35,043 nucleotides of DNA. It comes from Oscillospiraceae bacterium. GTDB taxonomy: Bacteria; Bacillota; Clostridia; Oscillospirales; Oscillospiraceae. Made by a program: the position numbers and the translations under genes. Location: positions 1 to 35,043 of the forward strand of contig JAJBUU010000033.1 in the NCBI GenBank assembly GCA_020860205.1, in the 5' to 3' direction. The notes below the pieces were generated by a model that saw only the letters and a program-made list of their open reading frames with translations, made no database searches and was not told the DNA's origin. Each line of letters starts with the position of its first letter. The stretch's first letter is position 1. Below, piece after piece: positions 17,950 through 26,722 of this stretch.

Positions 17950-18040
17950 TGCTTCTGTCGCTGCGGATGAAACTCCACAGGCACAGTCTCATATGATCCA
18001 TAAAAGGATCGTCGCCCCGCACCTGAGGGCTGCCGAATAC

Positions 18041-18071
18041 GGAGCGGCGCGAAAAAGGCCGCTCCTTTTTT
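18041..18071 (+). terminator. Intrinsic terminator upstream of yihY
   Basis: GGAGCGGC (18041-18048) pairs with GCCGCTCC and is followed by six T (18066-18071). It is a second plus-strand stop signal between ftsZ and the YihY gene. Confidence 0.8.
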
Positions 18072-18144
18072 CGCTCATATTTTTCCGGCGGCGGAGATAT
18101 GCTTATGTGAGATGTTCCGATTCCTTCCGGAGGGGGAGATGCAG

Positions 18145-18960
18145 ATGAACCGGAAAAAATTTGCGCTGGTCTGCGAGAATATGGTGGGGCTGTATGTGGA
18201 ACGCCGCATCCAGCGCACCGCCGCCGCACTCTCTTATTTCCTGACGCTCTCCGTGTTTCCAATGCTGATTTGCCTTTATACCATGCTGGGCAGCTTCTTT
18301 CCCGCCGGGGCGGAGCTGCGGGAGATGCTTTCCGGGCTGCTGCCGGAGAGTACCGTGGATACAGTCGTGGAATACATGAGCTATATCTCCGAGAACCTGA
18401 GCAATACCATACTGGCGATGGCGCTTGCAACCGTCGTCACCTCCGCCTCCGCCGCGTTCCGCACCATCAGCGACGCGCTGGGCGAGATGCGCGGACTGCG
18501 GCGGCACGGCGGCGCTGCGGGACTGCTGCTCGGCGTTGTATCTTCGCTGATATTCCTTGCCGCCATTTATATGGCGGTCATTCTGATCGTCACGGGACGC
18601 TGGTTCCTGCGCTTTCTTGACCGCCACATCATGTTCATGAATATTTCCAGCAACTGGGCGTGGGGACGTTTTGTCCTGCTGTTCCTGCTGCTCTTTGCGC
18701 TGCTCTCAACGCTTTATCGTGTGAGCGCGCGGCGCCGCGGCGCCGTCCGGATTCTTCCCGGCGCGCTGCTCGGTTCGCTCGCGCTGCTGATCGTCAGCTT
18801 TGTGTTTTCGGCTGTCATCGGCGTCAGTTCCAAGTACCCGCTGGTCTATGGTTCGCTGGCCAGCAGCATTATCATCATGTTTTGGCTCTATGTCTGCGGC
18901 GTCGTTCTGCTGATGGGCAATGCGCTGAATGTTTCGCTGGAGCGCGCGGACGCGCATTAG
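18145..18960 (+). CDS. YihY/BrkB family membrane protein
   Basis: A 271-aa polytopic inner-membrane protein of the YihY/BrkB family (once mislabelled ribonuclease BN). Features are the N-terminal RTAAALSYFLTLSVFPML motif, about six membrane helices, an RRGAVRILPGALLGSLALL segment and the C-terminal YGSLASSIIIMFWLYVCG helix. All are typical, and the length matches the family. The molecular role is not established. ATG 18145 is preferred to 18139 because AGGGGGAG abuts the latter. The gene is convergent with the SSB-like gene 39 bases away. Confidence 0.88.
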   Translation: MNRKKFALVCENMVGLYVERRIQRTAAALSYFLTLSVFPMLICLYTMLGSFFPAGAELREMLSGLLPESTVDTVVEYMSYISENLSNTILAMALATVVTSASAAFRTISDALGEMRGLRRHGGAAGLLLGVVSSLIFLAAIYMAVILIVTGRWFLRFLDRHIMFMNISSNWAWGRFVLLFLLLFALLSTLYRVSARRRGAVRILPGALLGSLALLIVSFVFSAVIGVSSKYPLVYGSLASSIIIMFWLYVCGVVLLMGNALNVSLERADAH

Positions 18961-18999
18961 AGCGATGCAGACGGATGCTATGAAGGCGTGCCGGATTTC

Positions 19000-19635
19000 T
19001 CATTGGCATCCCTGATTTTCCACGGGCGCGATGTGGATGACGGAAACCTCGTAGGCCACCTTTTCCACAGTTTCGCTGCCGACCGTCTTGGTGTAGCGTC
19101 GGCTCTGTATCCGCCCGTCCAGATGCGCCTGCCAGCCGACCGGCCAGCGCGCGGCCTCCCGTGCGCTGACGCCCCAGACGATGCAGGGCAGATAATCGCT
19201 CCGTCCGTAGCGCCGGTTCACCGCCAGCATCAGGTCACAGATTTCCCGTCCCATCGGCGTGATACGGTGCGTCGGCGTTTTGCACAGCGCCCCCGTCAGA
19301 CGCACGGTATTCTCGTCCGTTCCGGCGTCCAGCCAAAGCTCTCTGGCAAACACGGTGATGACCAGCTTTGACCCGACGCCGCTCTTATTGTTGAACGAGC
19401 GCAGCTCCCCACAGACGCACAGCTTGCGCGCCGTGCCGTTCTCCGCCGGGACCTCCAGCTCGTCCAGAAGCTGTTCCCTTGCGAGAATATGTATCGTGTC
19501 CATCGTGCCGGACAGACGGGCGACATCCAGCGAAAACTGGAAAAAGCGCTCGCCCCGGCTCTCGTGCGAAAAGCGCGGCGGCGCGCTCATGTCGCCCCGC
19601 AGCAGCACATAATTGTTGCGTCCTGTTTCTTCCAT
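19000..19635 (-). CDS. SSB-like protein with two OB folds
   Basis: A 211-aa protein with two single-stranded-DNA-binding folds. The second half has the classic SSB pattern (VRLTGALCKTP; DLMLAVNRRYGRSDYLPCIVWG; GRIQSRRY). The first half repeats the pattern more loosely (NNYVLLRGDMSAPPRFSHES; RFFQFSLDVARLSG). Ordinary SSB has one OB fold and an acidic tail, and this protein lacks the tail, so it is probably a clostridial SSB-like accessory factor rather than the essential SSB. The start at 19635 is chosen because AGGGAGGAAGG is directly upstream. Confidence 0.8.
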   Translation of the reverse strand: MEETGRNNYVLLRGDMSAPPRFSHESRGERFFQFSLDVARLSGTMDTIHILAREQLLDELEVPAENGTARKLCVCGELRSFNNKSGVGSKLVITVFARELWLDAGTDENTVRLTGALCKTPTHRITPMGREICDLMLAVNRRYGRSDYLPCIVWGVSAREAARWPVGWQAHLDGRIQSRRYTKTVGSETVEKVAYEVSVIHIAPVENQGCQ

Positions 19636-19829
19636 GTCCTTCCTCCCTGCGCGGTAAGTCATGCTGGATTCTATTCGGCGGGAGCGGGAAATATGCGACG
19701 GCGTGCGTTTATGGGCTGAAAACGGCGGCGTGGCGGGCGCTTTTTACTCATTTTTTCAGCTTGATGCAGACGGATTTTCCGGCGCGCGGTACCCGGCTGT
19801 TCTTTTTTTCACATAGACCCTCAAAAAGA

Positions 19830-19859
19830 TTGACAATAAAGAAAAGATTATGTTACAAT
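19830..19859 (+). promoter_or_regulatory. Sigma-A promoter of transglutaminase-like gene
   Basis: TTGACA (19830-19835), 18 bases, TACAAT (19854-19859). It implies a leader of about 270 bases before the start codon at 20137. Confidence 0.75.
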
Positions 19860-19988
19860 GACTTTATCTGAATTTCTTTCGCGCACAAGCGACGGAAAAA
19901 AACAGATTTCGTCCAAAAAACCGGTTCAGATGGCACCGCATATCCGGCAGACGCGGGATCGCGCAGAAAGTCTTTGTCAGAACAGAAC

Positions 19989-20088
19989 GCAAAAACGCAG
20001 GACTCCTTTGGATGTCCGTGCTTTTGCAGCGAAGTTACGGCGAAACGTTTCCGCAGGACGCAGCAGCCCGAATGGCGCGATGTTGCCT
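19989..20088 (+). repeat. About 100-bp dispersed intergenic repeat, copy A
   Basis: It begins GCAAAAACGCAGGA and ends TGTTGCCT and has a close inverted relative at 33310-33399. Shared blocks include TTTTGCAGCGAAG and TTTCCGCA. The left end can fold as a hairpin. It lies in the long leader of the transglutaminase-like gene. Confidence 0.65.
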
Positions 20089-20136
20089 GAACACCACACC
20101 CGTTCAACGGGAAAAGAAGGAAAAGGAGTTTTTCGC

Positions 20137-21003
20137 ATGGATATTCCGTCTTACTATGCATCCCAAAGCGCCTTTACAGACCCCGGCGCGCAATCCGGGC
20201 TATGTGCAGACCTGCCGGAAACCGTCCCGGAGCTTGTCAAGGTCGTCCAGGGGGTGTGCCTGCTCTTTGAGGAGCGCTACAAGTATCCCATCCAGAACGA
20301 ACGCTTTCTGGAAACCAATCTCCGCTATGTGGAGGACATCTTAAAGCAGATCGTTTCCCTGAACAAGACCATGCCGCTGACGCAGACCCACCCGGAGGAT
20401 CAGCGTTTCATGGCCAGCAGCAGTCATTTTGCCATGCTGCTTTGCGCCATGCTGCGTCTGAAGGGCATCCCGGCCCGCAAGCGCACGGGCTTCATTTCGT
20501 TTGACGGTTACCGCCGTCGCCACTCGTTCGACGGGTATTACCGCATTCACGACATCGTGGAGTATCTGGACGGCGGCGAGTGGAAGCAGGTCGATCCCAC
20601 CGGTGTGGCAAAGGACTTCGTTCCGGCGGGCGCTGCATGGCTGGATGCGCACGACGGCATGGCCGACGAGGCAAAGTTCCGCGATGAGGAGCACAGAGGG
20701 CTGGAAGTCGCCCGCGCCGCGCTGATGCTGGATTTGGCCGGTATGATGAAGATCGAGCTGCTGCACTGGGACCGCTACGGCTGGATGCTCGTGCCGCTCA
20801 CGGACTTCCACGACTATGAGTGGGGCGTGCTGAACCGTCTGGGTGCGCTGCTCAAGGGCGGCGATGAGATGCACGACGCGCTCACCGCGCTGTATCAGTC
20901 GGAGACCGGACTGCAGGTGCCGGAAAAGATTCGCAGCGATTCCCCGCTGGTGCCGCCTTACACGGTGGAGCTGAAGGAAGCGCACGGATTGTGGCAAATG
21001 TAA
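20137..21003 (+). CDS. Transglutaminase-fold protein with Cys-to-Ser active site
   Basis: A 288-aa cytoplasmic protein of the transglutaminase-like superfamily. The motif YYASQSAFTDPG at the start and the core HFAMLLCAMLRLKGIPAR, HDIVEYL and VDPTG match a bacterial subgroup I know with CCRDF before the core helix. Here that position reads SSSHF (residues 94-98), so the catalytic Cys is replaced by Ser. The His and Asp positions look kept. It may be inactive, a binding protein, or an unusual hydrolase. The start at 20137 has AAGGAG 8 bases upstream; the frame is open 93 codons further but through a repeat and promoter, so that part is not coding. Confidence 0.8.
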   Translation: MDIPSYYASQSAFTDPGAQSGLCADLPETVPELVKVVQGVCLLFEERYKYPIQNERFLETNLRYVEDILKQIVSLNKTMPLTQTHPEDQRFMASSSHFAMLLCAMLRLKGIPARKRTGFISFDGYRRRHSFDGYYRIHDIVEYLDGGEWKQVDPTGVAKDFVPAGAAWLDAHDGMADEAKFRDEEHRGLEVARAALMLDLAGMMKIELLHWDRYGWMLVPLTDFHDYEWGVLNRLGALLKGGDEMHDALTALYQSETGLQVPEKIRSDSPLVPPYTVELKEAHGLWQM

Positions 21004-21224
21004 ACCGGCGTGCTGTGCCGTAATGGCCGCATGGAGATAAATAAGTTACCAAAGGTCTGCTGAAAGAGAATGGCTTCGCGTCCGGCCGGGACGCTGTGGC
21101 GCTGCTTTGCAACAGGCCCTTTTATCCTGCGGCGGAACCGGAACGCGCACCGGAAACATCGTCTATCATTTTTTCGGGGCGATCATGGGATCGTCCAGGT
21201 GAACAGGGGGCAGGAACACGGAAC

Positions 21225-22799
21225 ATGGCAGAGCAATGGGCTGAGCTGAACCAGGAAACCATTGACCGGATGCTCGGAGGAGAATATCCGGCGGCGCTGG
21301 AAGCGGCAAAACGCGCGGCCGCGTGCGCGGAGTCCAACGGCGAGCAGGAAAACCTGCTGGTGAGCCTGAACAATTTAGGTACGGTTTATCAGGCGGTCGG
21401 GGACTACGAAAATGCGGAGGCGGCGCTTCAGCGCGTCCGGGAGCTGACTGCGGCACAGTATGGCGAGCGGGATATGCGCACGGCGGACGCCATCTATGAG
21501 CTGGCTGCGCTCGCTGCGGAGTCCGGGAAGCCTGAGCAGGCGGAAGGATTGTTGCAGGAGAGTGTCGCCATCCGGGAGGCGGCTGACGCGGAGGACAAGT
21601 CCGCACTGATCCAGGATTTGACCGCGTTGGCGGAGAATCAGCGCGCGCAGGGGCACCTTGGTGCGGCGCAGGCGAGTCTGGAGCGCGCGGTTTCACTGAC
21701 AGAGGCGCAGGCCGGAGAGGACAGTCCCGCGTTAGGCGGGGTCCTGACCCGGCTGGCTGCGGTGTATCAGGCAGACCAGCAGCTGGAAAAGGCGGGCGAT
21801 ACGCTGCGCCGTGCGGCCAAAATCTATGAAAACACCGTCGGCGCCGCTCATCCGGCGTTTGCAGAGGTGCTGGCGGGGCTTGCGGATAACTATGTTGCGC
21901 GCGGCGCGGCGCAGGGCGCGGAGCCGCTCTATGAGCAGGCGATCTCCATCTTAAAGCAGTCGCTTGGCAAGGAAGACCCCGCCGTGGGCGGCGTGGCGGA
22001 AAAGCTGGCGCACCTTTACCTCTCCACCGGCCGGAACGACAAGGCGGAGGGACAGCTCAGGAAGGTCCTGAAAATTTATCAGAAGGCTTACGGCGAAGGC
22101 AGCGCGGAGCTGTCCCGTGTGCAAAACGATTTGGGCGAGTGCTATCTGGCGGAAAACAAGCCGGACGAGGCCGAACCGCTGCTGCGCGCGGCGCTGGAAG
22201 CGCGGGAGAAGCTGTTGGGCGAGAACCACCCCGCCGTGGCGCAGTCCCTGAACGACCTCGCAATGCTGCTGGAAAACCAGGGCAAATATGACGAGGCCGC
22301 GCCGCTGGACGAGCGCGCGCTGAAAATCCGCCGCGCGGCGTTTGGCGAAAGGCACGTCGCAGTGACGCAGAGTCTGGAGAACCTGGCGGCAGTCTACCAG
22401 CAGTTGGGACGGCTGCCGGACGCGGAAGACCTGCTGCGCGAGGCCGTTTCCATCTGGCAGGAGAACGTCGGGGACGACCACCCCGCCACGATGCAGGCCA
22501 GCTTCGGTCTTGCGACCATCCTCTACCTGCGTGTGAAATATCGTGAGGCGGAGAAGCTGCTGGCACAGGTGGAGGAAACGACGCTGCGCCATCTGGATGC
22601 GGAGGACCCAAGCATGGCTCCGGTCTACAAGGCCATCGGCGCGGTCAAGGAAAAGCTGGGCAAGGACGACGAGGCGAAGGACTATGCGCTCCGTTTTGGC
22701 CGTCTGCTCCAGAAAAACAAGCCGCAGCTGGCAGACCAGCAGGCGCCTAAACCGCAGACAAAGACAAAACCCAAAGGCAGCAGAAAACTGCCAAGCTGA
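21225..22799 (+). CDS. Tetratricopeptide repeat protein, kinesin-light-chain type
   Basis: A 524-aa soluble protein made almost entirely of about ten 42-residue TPR units of the TPR_10/TPR_12 type (pattern ALEAREKLLGENHPAVAQSL then NDLAMLLENQGKYDEA). Such arrays are protein-binding scaffolds. There is no signal peptide, membrane segment or catalytic domain. The Lys-rich tail (PQTKTKPKGSRKLPS) is disordered. The start at 21225 uses AGGA about 9 bases upstream; an earlier in-frame ATG at 21096 has no ribosome site. The partner is unknown. It lies just upstream of the molybdenum-enzyme operon but about 240 bases away. Confidence 0.85.
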   Translation: MAEQWAELNQETIDRMLGGEYPAALEAAKRAAACAESNGEQENLLVSLNNLGTVYQAVGDYENAEAALQRVRELTAAQYGERDMRTADAIYELAALAAESGKPEQAEGLLQESVAIREAADAEDKSALIQDLTALAENQRAQGHLGAAQASLERAVSLTEAQAGEDSPALGGVLTRLAAVYQADQQLEKAGDTLRRAAKIYENTVGAAHPAFAEVLAGLADNYVARGAAQGAEPLYEQAISILKQSLGKEDPAVGGVAEKLAHLYLSTGRNDKAEGQLRKVLKIYQKAYGEGSAELSRVQNDLGECYLAENKPDEAEPLLRAALEAREKLLGENHPAVAQSLNDLAMLLENQGKYDEAAPLDERALKIRRAAFGERHVAVTQSLENLAAVYQQLGRLPDAEDLLREAVSIWQENVGDDHPATMQASFGLATILYLRVKYREAEKLLAQVEETTLRHLDAEDPSMAPVYKAIGAVKEKLGKDDEAKDYALRFGRLLQKNKPQLADQQAPKPQTKTKPKGSRKLPS

Positions 22800-22882
22800 C
22801 GCGCATGGCGAAGCGTTTCTCAACTGTCGCGCACAGCGCGGGAGAGGCGCAGACTTTTCCATGAAAAACATTGGGAAAGTAG

Positions 22883-22910
22883 TTGCATCTTTTTTTGATT
22901 ATGTTATTTT
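22883..22910 (+). promoter_or_regulatory. Candidate promoter of the molybdenum-enzyme operon
   Basis: TTGCAT (22883-22888), 16 bases, TATTTT (22905-22910) in a locally AT-rich stretch. Both boxes are imperfect. It would start RNA at about 22917, right at the structured leader. Confidence 0.45.
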
Positions 22911-22912
22911 AT

Positions 22913-22997
22913 AGGTGTGAAGGCACGGGGCGGCTTCAAAAGCCCCGCGTCGCCCTCCGTTCCTTGGGGGAAAAGGCAGCGGGCGGCGCTCACATCT
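22913..22997 (+). promoter_or_regulatory. Structured leader with three-way junction, candidate riboregulator
   Basis: Three stems fit without gaps. P1 pairs 22913-22920 with 22990-22997 (8 bp, one GU). P2 pairs GGGGC 22927-22931 with GCCCC 22942-22946. P3 pairs 22947-22955 with 22981-22989 (9 bp, one GU) and encloses a small inner hairpin (TTCC/GGAA). The only unpaired junction bases are AGGCAC. It sits 45 bases before the first operon gene. It does not clearly match a riboswitch I know; pairing is read by eye. Confidence 0.45.
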
Positions 22998-23042
22998 GCA
23001 TCAGAGTTTTAATACAATGGCAGAAAAAGGAGGAAACCGCAA

Positions 23043-25658
23043 ATGTCCAACAATGAGAACAAAGAGTTTACTACGTTCAAGAGTACGGGTTACTCAGCGT
23101 TCTGTAACGGTTCCCACATCGCTGCGGTCGATGTGAAGGATGGCAAAATCATCCGCATCCATCCGTTCCGTTACGACTGGAAGTATTCCGCGGATCAGAT
23201 CAATCCGTGGAAAATCGAAGCCCGCGGCAAGGTCTTGGAAGCACCGAAAAAGACCTCCTGCGGCCCGATGGGAATCAGCTGGAAAAAGAGTATTTATTCA
23301 CCGAACCGCATCCTTTATCCCATCAAGCGCGTGGACTGGGACCCGAACGGCGAACGCCATCCCGAAACGCGCGGAATCAGCGGCTATGAGCGCATCAGCT
23401 GGGATGAGGCGCTCGACATCATCGAGAGCGAGATCCGCCGCATCGTCGCCACCTATGGTTCATGGGCGATTTACGCGCAGGGCGACGGACACGGCGAAAC
23501 CAAGATGGTACACGGTCCCCACGGCTGTATGTTCAAGCTGCTGGAGCTGCTGGGCGGCGCTACCATCCAGATCCGCAACGCGGATAGCTGGGAAGGCTGG
23601 TACTGGGGTACCAAGCACTTCTGGGGCGGCGAGCCGTTCGGCCTGATGCCGAACTGCTCCAACCTGTACACCGATGTCAGCAAGCACAGCGAAATGCTGC
23701 TGTTTGAGGGCTGCGACCCCTGCACCACGACCCGTGGATTCTGCAGCGGCGACCAGATCAGCCGTTTCTGCCTGTTCTGGCGCGACATCGGCATCAATGT
23801 CATCTATATTTGCCCTGACCTGAACTACGGCGCAGCCGTGTTTGCAGACAAGTGGATTCCCATCCTGCCGAACACCGACTCTGCCCTGCATCTGGCCATC
23901 GCCTATCAGTGGCTCATCAACGGCACCTATGACCAGGAATATCTGGACACGCACTCCGTCGGCTTTGACAAGTTCGCGGACTATGTTCTCGGCAAGGAGG
24001 ACGGCGTTCCCAAGACGCCGGAGTGGGCCTCTCCCAAATGCGGCGTTCCCACCCGCCTGATCAAGGCGCTGGCAAAGGAATGGGCGCGCAAGCGCACCTC
24101 CGTGGTACACGGCTTCGGCGGTCCGTATATCCGTGGTCCGTATTCTCACGAGGTCGCCCGTATCGAGGGCTGTGTCCTTGGTATGCAGGGACTTGGCAAG
24201 CCGGGGCAGCACTCCCTTGCCATCAACAACCGCGCCGTGTTCGGCTCCGAGGATCACCCCGTTGCGCCGCCGACCCCGTGCAGCATCATGCACGAGCCGC
24301 ACCAGCTCAACGTCCGCGCGGCCTACACCGGTTATAACCCGTTCCCGTGGCTGGGCCTGCCGAAGCAGTGCATCCCCGAACCGCTGATCCACGACGCCAT
24401 TCTGAAGGGACATTTTGAAATTTATGGTTCCTCCCTTCAGGTCACGCCCGCGTGCGAGCAGTTCATCAAATATACCTATCCTGCGCCGGGCTGCTCCCGC
24501 ATTCATATGATGTGGTCGGATACGCCCTGCCTGCTGACGTGCTGGAACGACTCCAACCGCACGGCGGAAGCGTTCCGTCATGAGTCCATCGAGTTTATTC
24601 TGGTGCAGCACCCGCGCATGGAGAACGACTGCCTCTTTGCGGACATTGTGCTGCCGGTCAACACCAAGTTTGAAGAGGACGACATCGGCGACGACCGTGA
24701 GAGCGCGGCGTTTGACCTCGTCTATCTGGAGGACAAGTGCATCGAGCCGCTGGGCGAGAGCAAGAGCGACTATGAGATCGTCTGCGCCGTTGCGGAGCGT
24801 CTTGGCCTGCTGGAGGAGTACACCGACGGCGAGTCCATCCCGCAGAAGATTCGCAAGGGCTTCGACCAGTCCGGCGTTCCGGAGCTGGGGCTTTGCACAT
24901 GGGAGGAGTTCCGCGAGAAGGGCTACTATGTTGTCCCGACCGATCCGGAGTGGGAGAAATACCTGCCCGGTCTTTACGAGTTCTATCTTGACCCCTCCAA
25001 GTATCCGCTGGAAACGCCCTCCGGCCTGCTGGAATACGAGTCCATCGGCCTGAAGCAGTATTTCCCGGATGACAAGGAACGCCCGCCCGTCCCGCACTGG
25101 GTCGAGAGCAGCGAGTTCCACGATGAGCGTATCGGCAGCGAGCGTGCAAAGACCTATCCGCTGCTGGTTGTCAGCAACCACCCGCGCCATCGCACACACG
25201 CCAACATGGACGACAACGACTGGTTCCATGAGATCATTACCTGCAAGGTGCGCGGCGACGACGGCTATCTCTACGAGCCGATGTGGCTGCATCCCTCCGA
25301 GGCGGAGAAGCGCGGCATCAAGGACGGCGATATCTGCACCGTGTTCAACGAGCGCGGCGGCGTTCTGGTCGGCGCGAAGGTGTGGGAGCGCATTATGCCC
25401 GGCGTTATCTATGTCGATCACGGCTCCCGTGCGGACTATATCGTCCCTGGCAAGCTGGATCGCGGCGGCGCCATCAACCTGATCACACCGCACCACACCA
25501 CCTCCAAGAACTGCGCCGGCATGGTTTGCAGCGGCTTCCTTGCCGATGTGGAAAAGACCGATATGGACGCGCTGCGGGCGAAATATCCGGAAGTCTTTAA
25601 CCGTCCTTACAACAAGGATTCCGGACTTGTCTTTGAGCGTGTTATCGTGAAGAAGTAA
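23043..25658 (+). CDS. Molybdopterin transhydroxylase-like alpha subunit 1
   Basis: A large subunit of the DMSO-reductase superfamily, 871 aa, close in plan to the alpha subunit of pyrogallol-phloroglucinol transhydroxylase. Motifs include KIEARGK, LYPIKRVDWDPNGERH, GYERISWDEALDII and, at 180-189, ADSWEGWYWG, where Ser182 would be the Mo ligand and Asp181 and His150 fit the active-site Asp and His. The C-terminal MGD-binding part (MWLHPSEAEKRGIKDGD; DRGGAINLITP) is complete. There is no N-terminal CxxC iron-sulfur motif and no Tat signal, as in cytoplasmic transhydroxylase. It differs from subunit 2 around the substrate pocket, so the substrate may differ. AAGGAGG precedes the start by 8 bases. 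Confidence 0.88.
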   Translation: MSNNENKEFTTFKSTGYSAFCNGSHIAAVDVKDGKIIRIHPFRYDWKYSADQINPWKIEARGKVLEAPKKTSCGPMGISWKKSIYSPNRILYPIKRVDWDPNGERHPETRGISGYERISWDEALDIIESEIRRIVATYGSWAIYAQGDGHGETKMVHGPHGCMFKLLELLGGATIQIRNADSWEGWYWGTKHFWGGEPFGLMPNCSNLYTDVSKHSEMLLFEGCDPCTTTRGFCSGDQISRFCLFWRDIGINVIYICPDLNYGAAVFADKWIPILPNTDSALHLAIAYQWLINGTYDQEYLDTHSVGFDKFADYVLGKEDGVPKTPEWASPKCGVPTRLIKALAKEWARKRTSVVHGFGGPYIRGPYSHEVARIEGCVLGMQGLGKPGQHSLAINNRAVFGSEDHPVAPPTPCSIMHEPHQLNVRAAYTGYNPFPWLGLPKQCIPEPLIHDAILKGHFEIYGSSLQVTPACEQFIKYTYPAPGCSRIHMMWSDTPCLLTCWNDSNRTAEAFRHESIEFILVQHPRMENDCLFADIVLPVNTKFEEDDIGDDRESAAFDLVYLEDKCIEPLGESKSDYEIVCAVAERLGLLEEYTDGESIPQKIRKGFDQSGVPELGLCTWEEFREKGYYVVPTDPEWEKYLPGLYEFYLDPSKYPLETPSGLLEYESIGLKQYFPDDKERPPVPHWVESSEFHDERIGSERAKTYPLLVVSNHPRHRTHANMDDNDWFHEIITCKVRGDDGYLYEPMWLHPSEAEKRGIKDGDICTVFNERGGVLVGAKVWERIMPGVIYVDHGSRADYIVPGKLDRGGAINLITPHHTTSKNCAGMVCSGFLADVEKTDMDALRAKYPEVFNRPYNKDSGLVFERVIVKK

Positions 25659-25672
25659 GGGGAGATAAGACA

Positions 25673-26500
25673 ATGGGAAAAATTCTACTGATAGACATCA
25701 CCAGATGCAACGGCTGCTACAGCTGCCAGATCTCCTGCAAGGACGAACACGTCGATAACGAGTGGATGCCCTATGCCAAACCCCAGCCCAATACCGGCCA
25801 CTTCTGGTACAAAATCACTGAAACCGTGCAGGGCACCGTTCCGAAGGTGCGCGTCCACTATATGCACGAGGTCTGCCAGCACTGCGACAACGCGCCGTGC
25901 ATCGCGGCGGCCAAAGACGGCGCGGTTTACAAACGCCCGGACGGCATCGTGATCATCGACCCGGAGAAGGCTAAGGGTCAGAAGGAACTCGTCGAATCCT
26001 GCCCATATCATGCGATTTACTGGAACGACGTGCTGGATATTCCGCAGAAATGTACCATGTGCGCCCATCTGCTCGATAACGAGGGCTGGACGGAGCCGCG
26101 CTGCGTGCAGGCCTGCCCGACGGACGCGCTGATTTTTGGCGAGGAAGAGGAGCTGAAGGATCGTCTTGGCGATTTTGAGCAGCTTCATCCGGAGTATGGC
26201 ACCGGTCCGCGCGTGTACTACAAGGGGTTGCTGAACAGGTATTTCATCGCAGGCGAGGTCTATGACCCCGATGCGGATGAATGTCTGGAAGGCGCGACCG
26301 TCACGCTGCTGGATTCCACCGGCGCTGCGGTCAAAACCGTGAAAACCGATGTCTTTGGCGACTTCTGGTTTGAGCGCAACGAGCCGGGCGAATACTCCAT
26401 CAAAATCGAGATGGACGGCTATACCGCCCGTGCGATGGACAGCATTGACGCAACGACCAAAGACGTCAACGTCGGCTCTCTTGAGCTGAAAAAAGCATAA
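25673..26500 (+). CDS. Iron-sulfur beta subunit 1 with Cna-B-like tail
   Basis: A 275-aa ferredoxin-type partner of the preceding alpha subunit; it begins 14 bases after it. Twelve cysteines in the order C12-x2-C-x2-C-x3-C, CQHCDNAPC, CPY, CTMC, RC and CP fit three [4Fe-4S] clusters, the number in transhydroxylase beta. From about residue 190 a Cna-B/transthyretin-like beta domain follows (GATVTLLDSTG; TDVFGDFWF; IKIEMDGY), also seen in that enzyme. It would shuttle or store electrons for the Mo centre. The central block (KDGAVYKRPDGIVIIDPEKA) is almost identical to that of beta subunit 2, also at DNA level. Confidence 0.9.
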   Translation: MGKILLIDITRCNGCYSCQISCKDEHVDNEWMPYAKPQPNTGHFWYKITETVQGTVPKVRVHYMHEVCQHCDNAPCIAAAKDGAVYKRPDGIVIIDPEKAKGQKELVESCPYHAIYWNDVLDIPQKCTMCAHLLDNEGWTEPRCVQACPTDALIFGEEEELKDRLGDFEQLHPEYGTGPRVYYKGLLNRYFIAGEVYDPDADECLEGATVTLLDSTGAAVKTVKTDVFGDFWFERNEPGEYSIKIEMDGYTARAMDSIDATTKDVNVGSLELKKA

Positions 26501-26563
26501 GGGCAGCGCCGCAGTCCAAAGATACGCTGCTGTCTGAAGCACAATCCAACATCGTCCAACCAA

Positions 26564-26601
26564 CGCGGCGGTTCTGATCCAACTGAATTTGAACCGCCGC
26601 G
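26564..26601 (+). other. Perfect hairpin between the two enzyme modules
   Basis: CGCGGCGGTTC (26564-26574) pairs perfectly with 26591-26601 across a 16-base loop. No U-tract follows, so it is not a standard terminator. It may mark an mRNA processing or stability site in the 222-base gap between beta1 and alpha2; no promoter is seen there. Confidence 0.55.
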
Positions 26602-26722
26602 CAGCAAAAATGATTCGTCCACAAGCAAAGAAAAATATTTTCCAAGGAAGGACAGGTAGGGTTCATGAAAACAGCGTCCGAACACGATTCGTACTTGGAA
26701 GAAGGGAAAAGGAGGACAAAAA

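Noticed and set aside
22913..22997. Moco riboswitch
   Set aside because: I could not match the conserved Moco core as remembered; kept only as an unnamed structured leader.
23013..23018. TACAAT as the main operon -10 box
   Set aside because: The matching -35 region is poor and the transcript would start almost on the ribosome site; the upstream box pair fits better.
23460..25673. Antisense open frame (737 codons) opposite alpha subunit 1
   Set aside because: Same reason; it mirrors the coding periodicity of the enzyme gene.
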